A stretch of 61,801 nt of DNA from assembly GCA_964556255.1 (NCBI GenBank), contig CAZKVQ010000013.1, positions 1 through 61,801 of the forward strand. Reading direction: 5' to 3'. Position 1 is the stretch's first letter; each line of letters starts with the position of its first letter. The notes under the pieces were generated by a model, which was not told the DNA's origin, ran no database searches, and saw only the letters and a program-made list of their open reading frames with translations. Position numbers and translations under genes: made by a program. This document shows positions 26,414 through 35,082 of this stretch, piece by piece. This DNA is from JACJWR01 sp964556255. GTDB lineage: Bacteria > Actinomycetota > Actinomycetes > S36-B12 > UBA10799.

Positions 26414-26845
26414 ATGCGGCACCGGATCATCCCCGCGGGCGAGGGCGACGACTACGACTGGGCGCAGGATCATGTTGTGGTCAAATCACCGCTGGAGGTA
26501 TCGGATGGGCGGGTCACCCTGGTCGAGGACACGCTAAAGCCGGGGTTCCTGTTGGCTCGCCACCATCACCGTTCGATGGTGGAGATCTTCTTCATTCTCG
26601 AAGGAGTTGTCACCTTCGCCTTTGACGACGAGGCGGTCGACGCACCGCTGGGAACGACGGTGATCGTCCCCCCGGGCGTCTGGCATGAAGTTGCGTGCCC
26701 CGATGGTGGACGACTGCTCACGCTCTTCACGCCTGGTGGTTTCGACAATTACTTGGCCGAACTGGCCGCACTACCGTCAAACCAGTTGGACGACCCCGAC
26801 GTCATCCGGCGCCTCGGTGAGCGCTACGACATCTGGACCGCTTAG
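26414..26845 (+). CDS. Cupin-domain protein
   Basis: 143 aa. The cupin motifs are LLARHHHRSMVEIFFILEGVVTF and GTTVIVPPGVWHEV, giving a likely metal site of three His and a Glu. Function unknown; single-domain cupins of this size are often isomerases or small-molecule sensors. GGGAGG lies 8 nt before ATG 26414, and the promoter region is the MarR palindrome, which supports coregulation. Confidence 0.82.
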   Translation: MRHRIIPAGEGDDYDWAQDHVVVKSPLEVSDGRVTLVEDTLKPGFLLARHHHRSMVEIFFILEGVVTFAFDDEAVDAPLGTTVIVPPGVWHEVACPDGGRLLTLFTPGGFDNYLAELAALPSNQLDDPDVIRRLGERYDIWTA

Positions 26846-26921
26846 GGATCCGGCCAGCTCGCGGCCCGAACAGAATTGCTCCCTGGGCGTTGATGCCCCG
26901 ATCTGCGGTGTCCGGCCCCGC

Positions 26922-27884
26922 TCAACAATGCAACGGTCGACGCGGCATCCGATCCAGCCCGATCGAACCAACATAGGGCTTCGCGCCGAGGCGGCAGGAG
27001 TACCTCACCGCCTCGGAGACCTGCGGCACGGAAGCGGGGGCAGCAGGGTTGGCCAGGTAGTCGGTGGTGAAGGCCGTGCGGTGTTGGGCTGTAACCCGGC
27101 CGACGGTGCGGGCAGCGCGGGCGCGTTCGTCCGCGGTGGTGCGCCGATATTTTCCGGTATCGAAGTCGTAGGTGAAACTGACGTCCTCTCGGTTCCAGCC
27201 GTCGAGCCAGGGAAGCATCCAGGCCAGTTGGCTATCTCCGTTCTGGGCGAGGACCAAGTGGCCGCGGGCATGAACCTGGCGCGAAACCTGCGACAGCAGG
27301 GTTGCCATGCCGCTCCGCTGGGCGGGATGCGACTCGACCATGTCGACGTTGTCCAAGAAGACGCCGTCGTAGCCGGCAGCCATGATCCGCGGCAACACTC
27401 GGCCCGTGATCAGGCCCCGGTATCCGGGACGGTTGACGTTCGCGTACCACTCACCCCAGTCCTGCCAGCGGTCCAATCGGTAGCCTTGGGCAGCCGCGCT
27501 CCACCATCTGCCGTCTTCGATGGTGCCGATGCTCAGGTAGGCGAGAACGATCGATCCGGCGGCATGAAGGGCTTTGACGCGGCTGGCGGGAGTCGTCTCG
27601 CCGTCGACGACGACGAGGGAGTACCCGCGCAGATCCGAGGAAGCGGCCTTGTCCGAAAGTGCCAAGGTCCAGCTCGCGGATGTGGCCATCCGGGCCCGCA
27701 GGCGGGCCAGGTGCACCTGTGCCGGAGTCTGTGCCACGGCCCCCGAAGTCACCAAGCTCAGAGACGTGATCAGCGGGGACTCCGCGTTGCCGGCGGCCGG
27801 TAGAACTGCGCTTGTCGGCAGCGCCAGCACGACGGTAGACAGCGCTCCCGCTGCCCGAACGGCCACGCGCCTGACGAACTGCAT
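26922..27884 (-). CDS. Secreted GH114-like (endo-alpha-1,4-polygalactosaminidase-type) protein
   Basis: 320 aa. An N-terminal signal peptide (MQFVRRVAVRAAGALSTVVLALP) is followed by a TIM-barrel-like domain with SLVVVDGE, VLAYLSIGTIED, WYANVNRPGY and GVFLDNVDMV, whose two acidic motifs match the GH114/TM1410 family proposed to cut alpha-1,4-galactosaminogalactan or a related glycan. Activity is an inference. ATG 27884 is preceded by GTGGAGAC, and GATAGT also lies 6 nt upstream, so leadered or leaderless initiation is possible. Convergent with the cupin gene. Confidence 0.75.
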   Translation of the reverse strand: MQFVRRVAVRAAGALSTVVLALPTSAVLPAAGNAESPLITSLSLVTSGAVAQTPAQVHLARLRARMATSASWTLALSDKAASSDLRGYSLVVVDGETTPASRVKALHAAGSIVLAYLSIGTIEDGRWWSAAAQGYRLDRWQDWGEWYANVNRPGYRGLITGRVLPRIMAAGYDGVFLDNVDMVESHPAQRSGMATLLSQVSRQVHARGHLVLAQNGDSQLAWMLPWLDGWNREDVSFTYDFDTGKYRRTTADERARAARTVGRVTAQHRTAFTTDYLANPAAPASVPQVSEAVRYSCRLGAKPYVGSIGLDRMPRRPLHC

Positions 27885-28142
27885 GTCTCCACTATCGACC
27901 CGACGGGGCTCCTGACCCAAGCCCGCGGGCGGCAATCGGGTCAGGACATCGAGAACGTCGGCGAAGTGGGATGGGGCCCTCGACTTCTGACGTCCAGATC
28001 ATCTCGCAGGCCTGATGCAACCAACGGATGTGCCTGGCGGTAGCCCTGTGGGCCCGGGCCAGCCAGGTTGGCCATCGTCAGGTCAACGATCCGCCAAGTT
28101 TTCGCAACAGAGGTATGAAACCCGCCCGGGGTGGGCATGCAG

Positions 28143-28172
28143 GATGTGACACATCAACACAAGATGTCACAT
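28143..28172. promoter_or_regulatory. Repeated motif upstream of SGNH esterase gene
   Basis: GATGTG-A-CACATC (28143-28155, perfect palindrome) and a partial copy GATGTCACAT (28163-28172) occur 20 bp apart, just before the esterase start at 28194. They look like tandem operator sites. The rest of the 309-bp gap from 27885 shows no gene I can support. Confidence 0.5.
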
Positions 28173-28193
28173 AGTCGAGATCTGGGAGTAGTC

Positions 28194-29483
28194 ATGAAGG
28201 CAACGACAGAGCAGACAGAGGCCAGTCGAGGTGCCGGCCGCAGCCTGATGGCGCGCAAGGGCGCCGCAGCTGTGGCCGTGCTGGCGGCAGCCGGGTCGCT
28301 TTTCGGTCTGGGCGCCGTTTCCGGTGCCGACACCGCCGCGGCTCAGGCGCCGCAGGAACGCGAAGGAACGCCCCTCGTGATCGGGATGGGCGACAGCTTC
28401 ATGAGTGGCGAAGGCGGTCGTTTCGCGGGCAACGTATACGAGAAGTTCTCCTCCGACGGCGCCTACGACTACGGCAAGAACAACTACACCTGGCAGTCCT
28501 ACCGTGACTCCTGGAACAGAAACATCTCCGAGGCGAATCCGGAGTGGCGCTGCCACCGCTCCGACAGTTCAGTCGTGAACACCGTCGCCGCCCGCAATCC
28601 GGGTTCAGTCGCGGTCAACCTGGCCTGTTCGGGCGCCGTCACCGGGAACGTCCTCACGACCGGTCAGCAGGGGGAGAAAGCGCAGCTGGAACAGCTGAAG
28701 GAACTCCTCGCCAACCGGGCCTACAAGGTCAGCACGATCGTGATCTCCATCGGCGGAAACGACTTGAAGTTCGGCCAGGTCATGACTGACTGCACGCAGA
28801 TCACAAGCAAGATCAACTGCGGTACGAATGGTGAGCAGAACAAGCTCAACGCCGTCGCGGGCAAGGCCCGAACCGACATCACTCGCACGCTGGACGCCGT
28901 CACCGAGGCCATGCGTCAGGCTGGATATCAGGACGGCAGCTACAACTTCGTCTACCAGTCAGCGCCGAACCTCTTCGCCACCTCAGGAAACCGCTATGGC
29001 ACACCGGACAACTGGTTCGGGAACTCCTACGGGGAGAGCCCCGGGGTTCCGATGAGCAACGGCACCGTCGACTGGATGGCAACCCAAGGCCAGCCCTTCA
29101 TCAAGGCGACGATGTCCGGCGCAGTTGCCGACTCGATCAACAAGCACATCACCTTCCTGGACACCACCCACGCCTTCAGTGGACATGAGTTGAGCAACAC
29201 CGCTACTCAGCAGATCAGGTGGTCAAACGTTGCCAAGACGGGCTACCCAGTCCCTGCCACGGCCGAGTGGATCGTGCCCATCAACAGCAACTACATCGCC
29301 GGCAGCATCGCAAACACCAACCGCCAGCAGGAGAGCTACCACCCGAACCGGTTCGGTCAGCAGGCTCTCGGGGTTTGCGTCGATCAGACAATCAAACAAG
29401 GTGGACCCAACGGCGGTACCCAGGCCACCTGCGCGGCCAGCGCCAAGCAGGGACCCGACCAGGTCACCGTGACCCGCAGGTAA
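28194..29483 (+). CDS. Secreted SGNH/GDSL-type esterase
   Basis: 429 aa. After a ~50-residue N-terminal region with a hydrophobic signal (AAAVAVLAAAGSLFGLGAVS) the mature protein starts near APQEREG. Block I is GMGDSFMSGEGG with nucleophile Ser; block III is SIGGNDLKF; the C-terminal YHPNRFG supplies the catalytic His. Several Cys pairs suggest disulfides, as in actinobacterial extracellular lipases. Substrate unknown. GGGAG lies 6 nt before ATG 28194; longer in-frame starts would read through the operator-like repeats. Confidence 0.85.
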   Translation: MKATTEQTEASRGAGRSLMARKGAAAVAVLAAAGSLFGLGAVSGADTAAAQAPQEREGTPLVIGMGDSFMSGEGGRFAGNVYEKFSSDGAYDYGKNNYTWQSYRDSWNRNISEANPEWRCHRSDSSVVNTVAARNPGSVAVNLACSGAVTGNVLTTGQQGEKAQLEQLKELLANRAYKVSTIVISIGGNDLKFGQVMTDCTQITSKINCGTNGEQNKLNAVAGKARTDITRTLDAVTEAMRQAGYQDGSYNFVYQSAPNLFATSGNRYGTPDNWFGNSYGESPGVPMSNGTVDWMATQGQPFIKATMSGAVADSINKHITFLDTTHAFSGHELSNTATQQIRWSNVAKTGYPVPATAEWIVPINSNYIAGSIANTNRQQESYHPNRFGQQALGVCVDQTIKQGGPNGGTQATCAASAKQGPDQVTVTRR

Positions 29484-29497
29484 TCACTGCGCCATCG

Positions 29498-29539
29498 TGT
29501 CGCCCCGTCTGCCAGCCCCCCGGCTGCGGCGGGGCGACA
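29498..29539. terminator. Hairpin between convergent genes
   Basis: TGTCGCCCCG (29498-29507) pairs with CGGGGCGACA (29530-29539), and the enclosed loop can form a second CAGCC/GGCTG stem. It sits 15 bp after the esterase stop and faces the convergent membrane-protein gene ending at 29609, so it may serve both. Confidence 0.65.
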
Positions 29540-29608
29540 TCCATGTGTGAAGACCCGCGCCGCTTTGCGGAGCGCCCGCGCTTGTTGGAGTCCGACTTGG
29601 CTGCGGCG

Positions 29609-30718
29609 TCAGGTGTCTTGCCCCGAATTCGTCCGGCGACGGCCCCGTACAAGCAGGGCGACCGCGGCCATCACCACCGCGACCAAGATGGCGGCGAGCG
29701 GATTGATCGCAATCCGGGTCGGGCCGCCCAACGACTCGGGAACCACGATCACCGAGTTGGTCACGATAGCGATGAACCCGGCAACTGCTGCGGGCACCGT
29801 TATCCCCGCCGGCCAGCCGCACTGGTTCCGCCGGAGGCGGAGGACCAGGCCGACCACGGCCGCGATGATCAACACCAGCAGGAGACCTCCGATGCCGTAC
29901 GTCAGCGACGACGACCATGTCCACAGCTCGTAGGGGACAGGAGAGATGCGGGTGATGCCGAAACTTGCCGGGGCGCCGCCGATCCCCAGCAGCGCTGATA
30001 CGCCCAGCAGCGGGAACAGCAACACCGTCGCGATACCGACCGCGAGCGAACTTGTCAGGTAGTAGAGGACCGCTGCACCCAGAAGCGTCACGACGAGACC
30101 CGGAATGATCAACAGACCGTAGGCCAGCGGCCGACCCTCCCGCCACCAGTCCAACGCCGCGGTGTTCACCCACCAGGTGCCGCCGATGAGGATCGCGGCG
30201 CCCACGAGGGTTCCGGGGTGCACGCCCGAGGTCCATACCCAGGTCAAGCCCTCGCGTACCGTCACCGAACCCGCGGAGTTCGTGGTGGTCTGCGACACCT
30301 GGGAGAGGGCGACCAGCAGAGCACTCCCCACGACCGCTCCGGCGGCCGCGGCAACGGCTTGCAGCCATGGGGCCCGCCACGTGCGCGCACTCCGGGCGAA
30401 CAAGGCAGTGGCCAACACGGCCACGAGCGTCACCAGCAGAGGAGCGCCTGCCGCCCATGTCGACCAGCCCAGTCCACCATTGACGTCTGAGGACACGACC
30501 TGTCGCCAACCGCCCAACAGACCGGTGCCTGCCAGCCACTCGCCCAACCGAACGGACGAACTGGTGGTGAGTCCAAGTGCCCCGAGGATGGCGGCGATCG
30601 CGATGCCTACCACCACAGCGACAGCCACGGCCACCAGACCAGCGACGAAGGCGCGCACCAGCCCCGGCTGGGCAGCGTTGGTCTGCGTCGGTCCAGTGGT
30701 TCGAGTCGCCGTACTCAT
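29609..30718 (-). CDS. Polytopic membrane protein, function unknown
   Basis: 369 aa with roughly nine or ten hydrophobic helices separated by short loops, e.g. AFVAGLVAVAVAVVVGIAIA near the N-terminus and ILVAVVMAAVALLV near the C-terminus, then an Arg-rich tail. No catalytic motif or known family signature is visible to me. ATG 30718 overlaps the stop of the upstream PQQ-propeller gene (ATGA), so the two are translationally coupled and probably act together at the membrane. Confidence 0.7.
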   Translation of the reverse strand: MSTATRTTGPTQTNAAQPGLVRAFVAGLVAVAVAVVVGIAIAAILGALGLTTSSSVRLGEWLAGTGLLGGWRQVVSSDVNGGLGWSTWAAGAPLLVTLVAVLATALFARSARTWRAPWLQAVAAAAGAVVGSALLVALSQVSQTTTNSAGSVTVREGLTWVWTSGVHPGTLVGAAILIGGTWWVNTAALDWWREGRPLAYGLLIIPGLVVTLLGAAVLYYLTSSLAVGIATVLLFPLLGVSALLGIGGAPASFGITRISPVPYELWTWSSSLTYGIGGLLLVLIIAAVVGLVLRLRRNQCGWPAGITVPAAVAGFIAIVTNSVIVVPESLGGPTRIAINPLAAILVAVVMAAVALLVRGRRRTNSGQDT

Positions 30719-33303
30719 GATGATCCGGACCCCTCGAACGTCTGCCTGGCCGCCGGGAAAGCGTCCGTCATTACGATGGCTTCGACTTTCGCTGGGACGC
30801 TGACGTTGGCCGGGATCCGCACTGTTGCGCCGGTGATGTTGCCGGCGGCGTCCGTGCTCATAGCGGTCTCGCTGTAGTAGTCCACCGGCACGGGCACGCC
30901 CGTTGTGGCGTCGACGAGGAGTACCGAGACGAAGTGGTCCTGCTTGCGGTAGCTCGTTCCGGGGCTGAGCGTTACGGGTACAGTCACCGACCCGTCGGAA
31001 CCGCCACTGGGACGGGTGAGCCCTACGGTGCCCGTCTGCAGACCGGCAACCCGTCGCACTGCCGGAGACGACGCCGTTCCACCGAGATATGTGCCGGCCG
31101 CGGTGATCACGCCCTGCGTGTCGCACATGCCCGTCACCGGCATCTTCGTGCCGTAGCCCGGGATGTCCGCGCACACGGCCTCGGCGAGGAACTGCGCGTC
31201 GGATTCCACCTTGCCGCCTGGACCGAACGTGCCGCGTAAGTCGAAGCGGCGCAAAGGAACCGGACCGAAGGTGAACCACAGATTCACCTGGGACGCGTTC
31301 CAGGAGAATGTTCCGCCACGCTCTCGGCCGAACATCGGGAACGCGAATAGCGCGGCCGGATCGGCCACGATCTGGTTGGCGGCATCGCGTTTGGCGCCGA
31401 CGAACCACAGCACGGTCGAATCCGCCTGGGTACGAACCACACCACCGATCCAGTCGTAGAAGTCGAAGCCGATTTGGTTGACGCTGGTCAACATCGGCGG
31501 CATGGGCACGGCCAACCTGGACAGCGATACCCCGGTTACCGCGTCTGGACCGACAACCGGTCGCCACGGCACGCCGTCGGTGCTGGTGGCGACCGTGAAA
31601 CTGCCGCTGAAGGCCTGCAGGTCACCTGTTCCCAGGTCGACATTGCCCAGACGAGGCCCGCTGGTGGTGGAGATTCCGCTGACCGTGACCTTGAACGTCG
31701 TGGCGGCGGGCAGCAGTTCCTTCGGTCTGATGAAGATATAGCGGCCATCGCCCGAGACGGAGACGGCTGCGTCGATCTTGGGCGAGGTGGACACCAGCCG
31801 CGCCGGGTCCGGGGCGGGCACGATTCTGGCCGGCACGGTCTGGCCATCCTTTCGGACCACTAGTCGACCCGTGAGATAACCGGCCGGACTGATCCGGACG
31901 GCCCGGCCTGGAGGCACCAGCTCACCACCGGCGTCCACGCCGAACACGAACATCCCATTCGCCGGCAGTTCCGCCTGTTGACCCACACAGCGGTTGAAAC
32001 TCGGCTCTCGCAGGCAGAAGTCGTAGGGCACCCCCCAGATGGTTCCATCCTGACTACCCAGGTAGACGCCTTCCGTGCCGAGCGCGAGGGAGCTGTTGAG
32101 CTGGTGGCGGGTGGCGAGCTCCGGTGTTGTCGAGGTGGTGTCGAAGGCCCAGCGCCTACTGCCGTCGTCGGTGTTGATCGCGTAGAGGTGGCCATTGGCC
32201 GAGCCGACGTAGACGATCGATCCCTTACCGTCGGGGGTGCGACCAATCACCGGTGAACTTCGAATCGGGGCACCAGTGTCGTAGGCCCACTTGACCTGAC
32301 CGCCCGGCGTCAGCGAGTAGAGGACGCCGTCGGTGGAGCCGATGATGATCTGCTGAAGCGCGCCGTCGGCATCCTCGAGCAGTGCCGGTGACGAGTAGAT
32401 GTGATCCCCGGTGGCGAACTTCCACTTCACCGAACCGTCTCCGGAGTTGAGGGCATACACGGTGCCATCGAAACTGCCCGCGTAGATCGTTCCGGAGGTG
32501 TCCAATGCCGGCGACGACGTGACGTAGCCCAACGTGGTGCGTTTCCACTTCTGGCTGCCGTCCGGGTTCAGAGCGAAGAGCGTCTGATCCACCGATCCCC
32601 AGTAGGTGACCCCGGAGCCGTCCATCGCCGGCACCGTCCACACCGCATTCGCGGCCTGGTGCGCCCACTTCTGGGTGCCGTTTGGGTTGATGGCGTATGC
32701 CGCGCCCCCGGTGTTGCCCTGGTAGATGGTGCCGTCGGGTCCGACGTTGGGGCTGCCCTCCCACCAGGACACGAGTTGCGCACCCTTCACCGGAGGCAGG
32801 GTGGGTTTGAACTTCCACAGCACTTGTGGGTTCTCCGCACTCCCGGTTCCGGTGCGGACGCGGTACAGGGTCTCGTCGCCGGAGCCGACGACCAGCGAGG
32901 ATCCGACCCCTTGTTCTGGGGCGAGCAGTGCCGGTGCGGTATCGATGATGCCGCCGGTGGTGAACTGCCAGACCTTCTTCCCGGCGGAGGTCAGGCCATA
33001 GAGGTTGTGATCGGCCGACCCGGCGTAGATGACTCCGTCCGAGTCGATGACGGGTGTGGCGAAGATGCCCCGGCCGGTCTGGAAGGACCACGGTTGTGCG
33101 CTGGAGGTCTTGGCGGGCAACGGCGAACTGGCGGTGTTGCGCAGGTCATGGCGCATCGTCGGCCAGGGGGCGCCAGGTTCGGTACCAACCTGCAGGGCCG
33201 ACGGGACCTGGCTGCCTTGGCTGACCGCGGTACTGGTCAGCACAGCGGCGGTAACCGTCAGGGTGGCTAGCGCCACGCCCAAGCCCACACCCTTGGTCGC
33301 CAT
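30715..33303 (-). CDS. Exported PQQ-like beta-propeller protein
   Basis: 862 aa. A signal peptide or anchor (residues 1-30) is followed by about eight propeller repeats of the form YAGSxDGxxYALN...G..KWxFxTG between residues 55 and 425, ending in a Cys pair (CLREPSFNRC). The C-terminal half is beta-rich with an Ig-like segment and two further Cys. There is no sign of quinoprotein dehydrogenase residues, so a binding or scaffold role outside the cell is more likely than catalysis. It has an excellent leaderless promoter and is coupled to the membrane-protein gene downstream. Confidence 0.8.
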   Translation of the reverse strand: MATKGVGLGVALATLTVTAAVLTSTAVSQGSQVPSALQVGTEPGAPWPTMRHDLRNTASSPLPAKTSSAQPWSFQTGRGIFATPVIDSDGVIYAGSADHNLYGLTSAGKKVWQFTTGGIIDTAPALLAPEQGVGSSLVVGSGDETLYRVRTGTGSAENPQVLWKFKPTLPPVKGAQLVSWWEGSPNVGPDGTIYQGNTGGAAYAINPNGTQKWAHQAANAVWTVPAMDGSGVTYWGSVDQTLFALNPDGSQKWKRTTLGYVTSSPALDTSGTIYAGSFDGTVYALNSGDGSVKWKFATGDHIYSSPALLEDADGALQQIIIGSTDGVLYSLTPGGQVKWAYDTGAPIRSSPVIGRTPDGKGSIVYVGSANGHLYAINTDDGSRRWAFDTTSTTPELATRHQLNSSLALGTEGVYLGSQDGTIWGVPYDFCLREPSFNRCVGQQAELPANGMFVFGVDAGGELVPPGRAVRISPAGYLTGRLVVRKDGQTVPARIVPAPDPARLVSTSPKIDAAVSVSGDGRYIFIRPKELLPAATTFKVTVSGISTTSGPRLGNVDLGTGDLQAFSGSFTVATSTDGVPWRPVVGPDAVTGVSLSRLAVPMPPMLTSVNQIGFDFYDWIGGVVRTQADSTVLWFVGAKRDAANQIVADPAALFAFPMFGRERGGTFSWNASQVNLWFTFGPVPLRRFDLRGTFGPGGKVESDAQFLAEAVCADIPGYGTKMPVTGMCDTQGVITAAGTYLGGTASSPAVRRVAGLQTGTVGLTRPSGGSDGSVTVPVTLSPGTSYRKQDHFVSVLLVDATTGVPVPVDYYSETAMSTDAAGNITGATVRIPANVSVPAKVEAIVMTDAFPAARQTFEGSGSS

Positions 33304-33309
33304 AGCTCG

Positions 33310-33338
33310 AACGTAGGGGTCACAGGTGTGGCTGGCAA
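33310..33338 (-). promoter_or_regulatory. Leaderless promoter of the PQQ-propeller operon
   Basis: On the minus strand TTGCCA (33338-33333), a 17-nt spacer and TACGTT (33315-33310) are followed by 6 nt and the ATG at 33303. This is the clearest complete example of the leaderless layout in the window. Confidence 0.7.
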
Positions 33339-33411
33339 GCAATTACCCAGGGCAGCTCCGGGCTGCCGGGGTCAGGGTCATGTGGCGTCGTCGGGAGCGC
33401 CCAGGTTCCTG

Positions 33412-34623
33412 CTACGACTTCGCTGGCGCGGCACTCATGTCGCCCGGGCCGTGGATTCCCAGATCATCGTCCAAGGTGAGGTCGAGTCCCTGCTCCAGCT
33501 CCAACTCGAGTTGCGGGTCGACGCCCAGCAGTCCCGCCTCCCACTTCTCCTCGATCCGACCCACCCGCCAGACGATCAGAGCCAGCACCCACGTGAGCAC
33601 GAACACACCGACGATGATGAACCCGACGTTGTTGAGGTCCAGGCCTCCGATCCAGGCGAGTGGCCCGTCCGTGATGGCCAACTTGTCGGTGATGATCGAG
33701 AGAACTTCGATGCTCCCGATCACCACCGCCACGAACACGCTCAGCACGGTCACCGTGATGTTGTAGTACACCTTGCGCACCGGCTTGGAGAAGGCCCAAC
33801 CGTACGCGAAGTTCATGAAGCAGCCGTCGATCGTGTCGAGCAGGCTCATACCCGCTGCGAACAGCACCGGCAACGTCAGGATGGCGTACCAGGGAAGGGC
33901 GAATGCCGCCGCCCCACCTGCCAGCACGAGCAGCCCCACCTCGGTGGCGGTGTCGAAGCCGAGCCCGAAGAGCAGCCCCACAGGGTACATCTGCCACGGC
34001 TTCGTGATCGTCTTGGTGAATCGAGCGAGGATGCGGTTGATCAAGCCCCGATTGTCGAGGTGGGCCTCGAGCTCCTGCTCGTTGAACTCACCACGACGCA
34101 TCCCCCGGAACACTCCCAGAATCTGACGCAGAACGATGAGGTTCAGCAGCCCGATCAGCAGCAGGAAGACGCCGGAAACCGCAGTGCCGATCAAACCCGT
34201 GATCGAATGAAGGGTCGATGCGTCGTTCGAGACCTGCCCCGCCAGGGCCCGAACGCCCAGGGCGAGGAAGACGCACAATCCGAACACGACCGAGGAGTGT
34301 CCCAGCGAGAACCAGAATCCGACCGAGAGCGGCCGTCGACCGTCGGCCATCAACTTCCGGGTGGTGTTGTCGATCGCCGCGATGTGGTCTGCATCGAAGG
34401 CATGTCGCATGCCCAAGGTGTAAGCGGTGATCCCGAGGCCCACCCCGAACACCTGCCCGGACGTCACCTGATAGTTCCGGGGAGCGACGAGGAAGATCAG
34501 CGTTCCCCAGCCGATGATGTGCAGTAGCAGTACGAAGCCGCCCATGCCGGCCATGGCGAGCCACTCCCGCGGCGTGAGGGCCTTCCGGATTCTGGCAGCA
34601 CGTCCCTTCGACCGAACCGCCAT
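33412..34623 (-). CDS. NiCoT-family nickel/cobalt permease (HoxN/NixA type)
   Basis: 403 aa, about eight TM segments. The signature motifs are all present: RHAFDADHIAAIDNTTR in TM2, LGHSSVVFGL in TM3, LGFDTATEVGLL in TM5 and GMSLLDTIDGCFMNFAYGWA in TM6; the His and Asp residues of the first motif bind the metal. A Glu/Asp-rich C-terminal tail follows. It imports Ni2+ or Co2+, and the Nur box upstream argues for nickel. GGGAGGG lies upstream of ATG 34623. Confidence 0.93.
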   Translation of the reverse strand: MAVRSKGRAARIRKALTPREWLAMAGMGGFVLLLHIIGWGTLIFLVAPRNYQVTSGQVFGVGLGITAYTLGMRHAFDADHIAAIDNTTRKLMADGRRPLSVGFWFSLGHSSVVFGLCVFLALGVRALAGQVSNDASTLHSITGLIGTAVSGVFLLLIGLLNLIVLRQILGVFRGMRRGEFNEQELEAHLDNRGLINRILARFTKTITKPWQMYPVGLLFGLGFDTATEVGLLVLAGGAAAFALPWYAILTLPVLFAAGMSLLDTIDGCFMNFAYGWAFSKPVRKVYYNITVTVLSVFVAVVIGSIEVLSIITDKLAITDGPLAWIGGLDLNNVGFIIVGVFVLTWVLALIVWRVGRIEEKWEAGLLGVDPQLELELEQGLDLTLDDDLGIHGPGDMSAAPAKS

Positions 34624-34694
34624 GCAGGAACCCTCCCGGAAGCCACGACCAGCGCTGACGGTTGTGTCGAAGTCGAGCGCAGCCCCACCCTAGT

Positions 34695-34743
34695 GAGGTG
34701 ATCCTGCTTATTGCAAACGCCTTGCAATAAGCAGGATCACCTC
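34695..34743. promoter_or_regulatory. Nur box inside a 49-bp perfect hairpin
   Basis: TTGCAA-ACGCC-TTGCAA at 34711-34727 is an exact match to the nickel-uptake regulator (Nur) consensus known from Streptomyces, tTGCaa-N5-ttGCAA. It is the core of a perfect 22-bp inverted repeat with a 5-nt loop (34695-34716 and 34722-34743). It lies about 72 bp upstream of the NiCoT start and 47 bp upstream of the small plus-strand gene. Confidence 0.85.
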
Positions 34744-34789
34744 GGGAATCCCTGGTTGCGGCGTGGTCCGCTGACGTAGAATGCTCGGC

Positions 34790-35026
34790 ATGACTCAAGT
34801 TCGGGTGGAGCCCGTAGACAAGTCCTGGACCACGACCAAGATCGTGGCCGTCATCGTCGCCATCCTCACGGTCGGCTACATGCTGCCCTGGGCGATCGCT
34901 GCTGTGCGCGATGTGCCGCACTGGTCTGTGTTCTGGGTGAACCTGCTGCTGGGTTGGACCATCGTGGGCTGGATCATCGCTCTGGTGATGTCCCTTAGGT
35001 CGCAGCGCCAGGTCATCGTCAGCTAG
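34790..35026 (+). CDS. Superinfection immunity family small membrane protein
   Basis: 78 aa with two TM helices: IVAVIVAILTVGYMLPWAIA and VNLLLGWTIVGWIIALVMSL. The YMLPWAIA and N-LLGWT-GW pattern matches the Imm_superinfect family, named after a phage T4 protein but widespread on chromosomes with unknown function. ATG 34790 lies 7 nt after TAGAAT (34777-34782), so it is leaderless. It is divergent from the nickel permease across the Nur-box hairpin, which could also affect it. Confidence 0.8.
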   Translation: MTQVRVEPVDKSWTTTKIVAVIVAILTVGYMLPWAIAAVRDVPHWSVFWVNLLLGWTIVGWIIALVMSLRSQRQVIVS

Positions 35027-35082
35027 TCAGTCAACCAGTCCGCGACCGGTAGCCCCGGCGGTGCCCGTGTCCGTGGCTGGCG

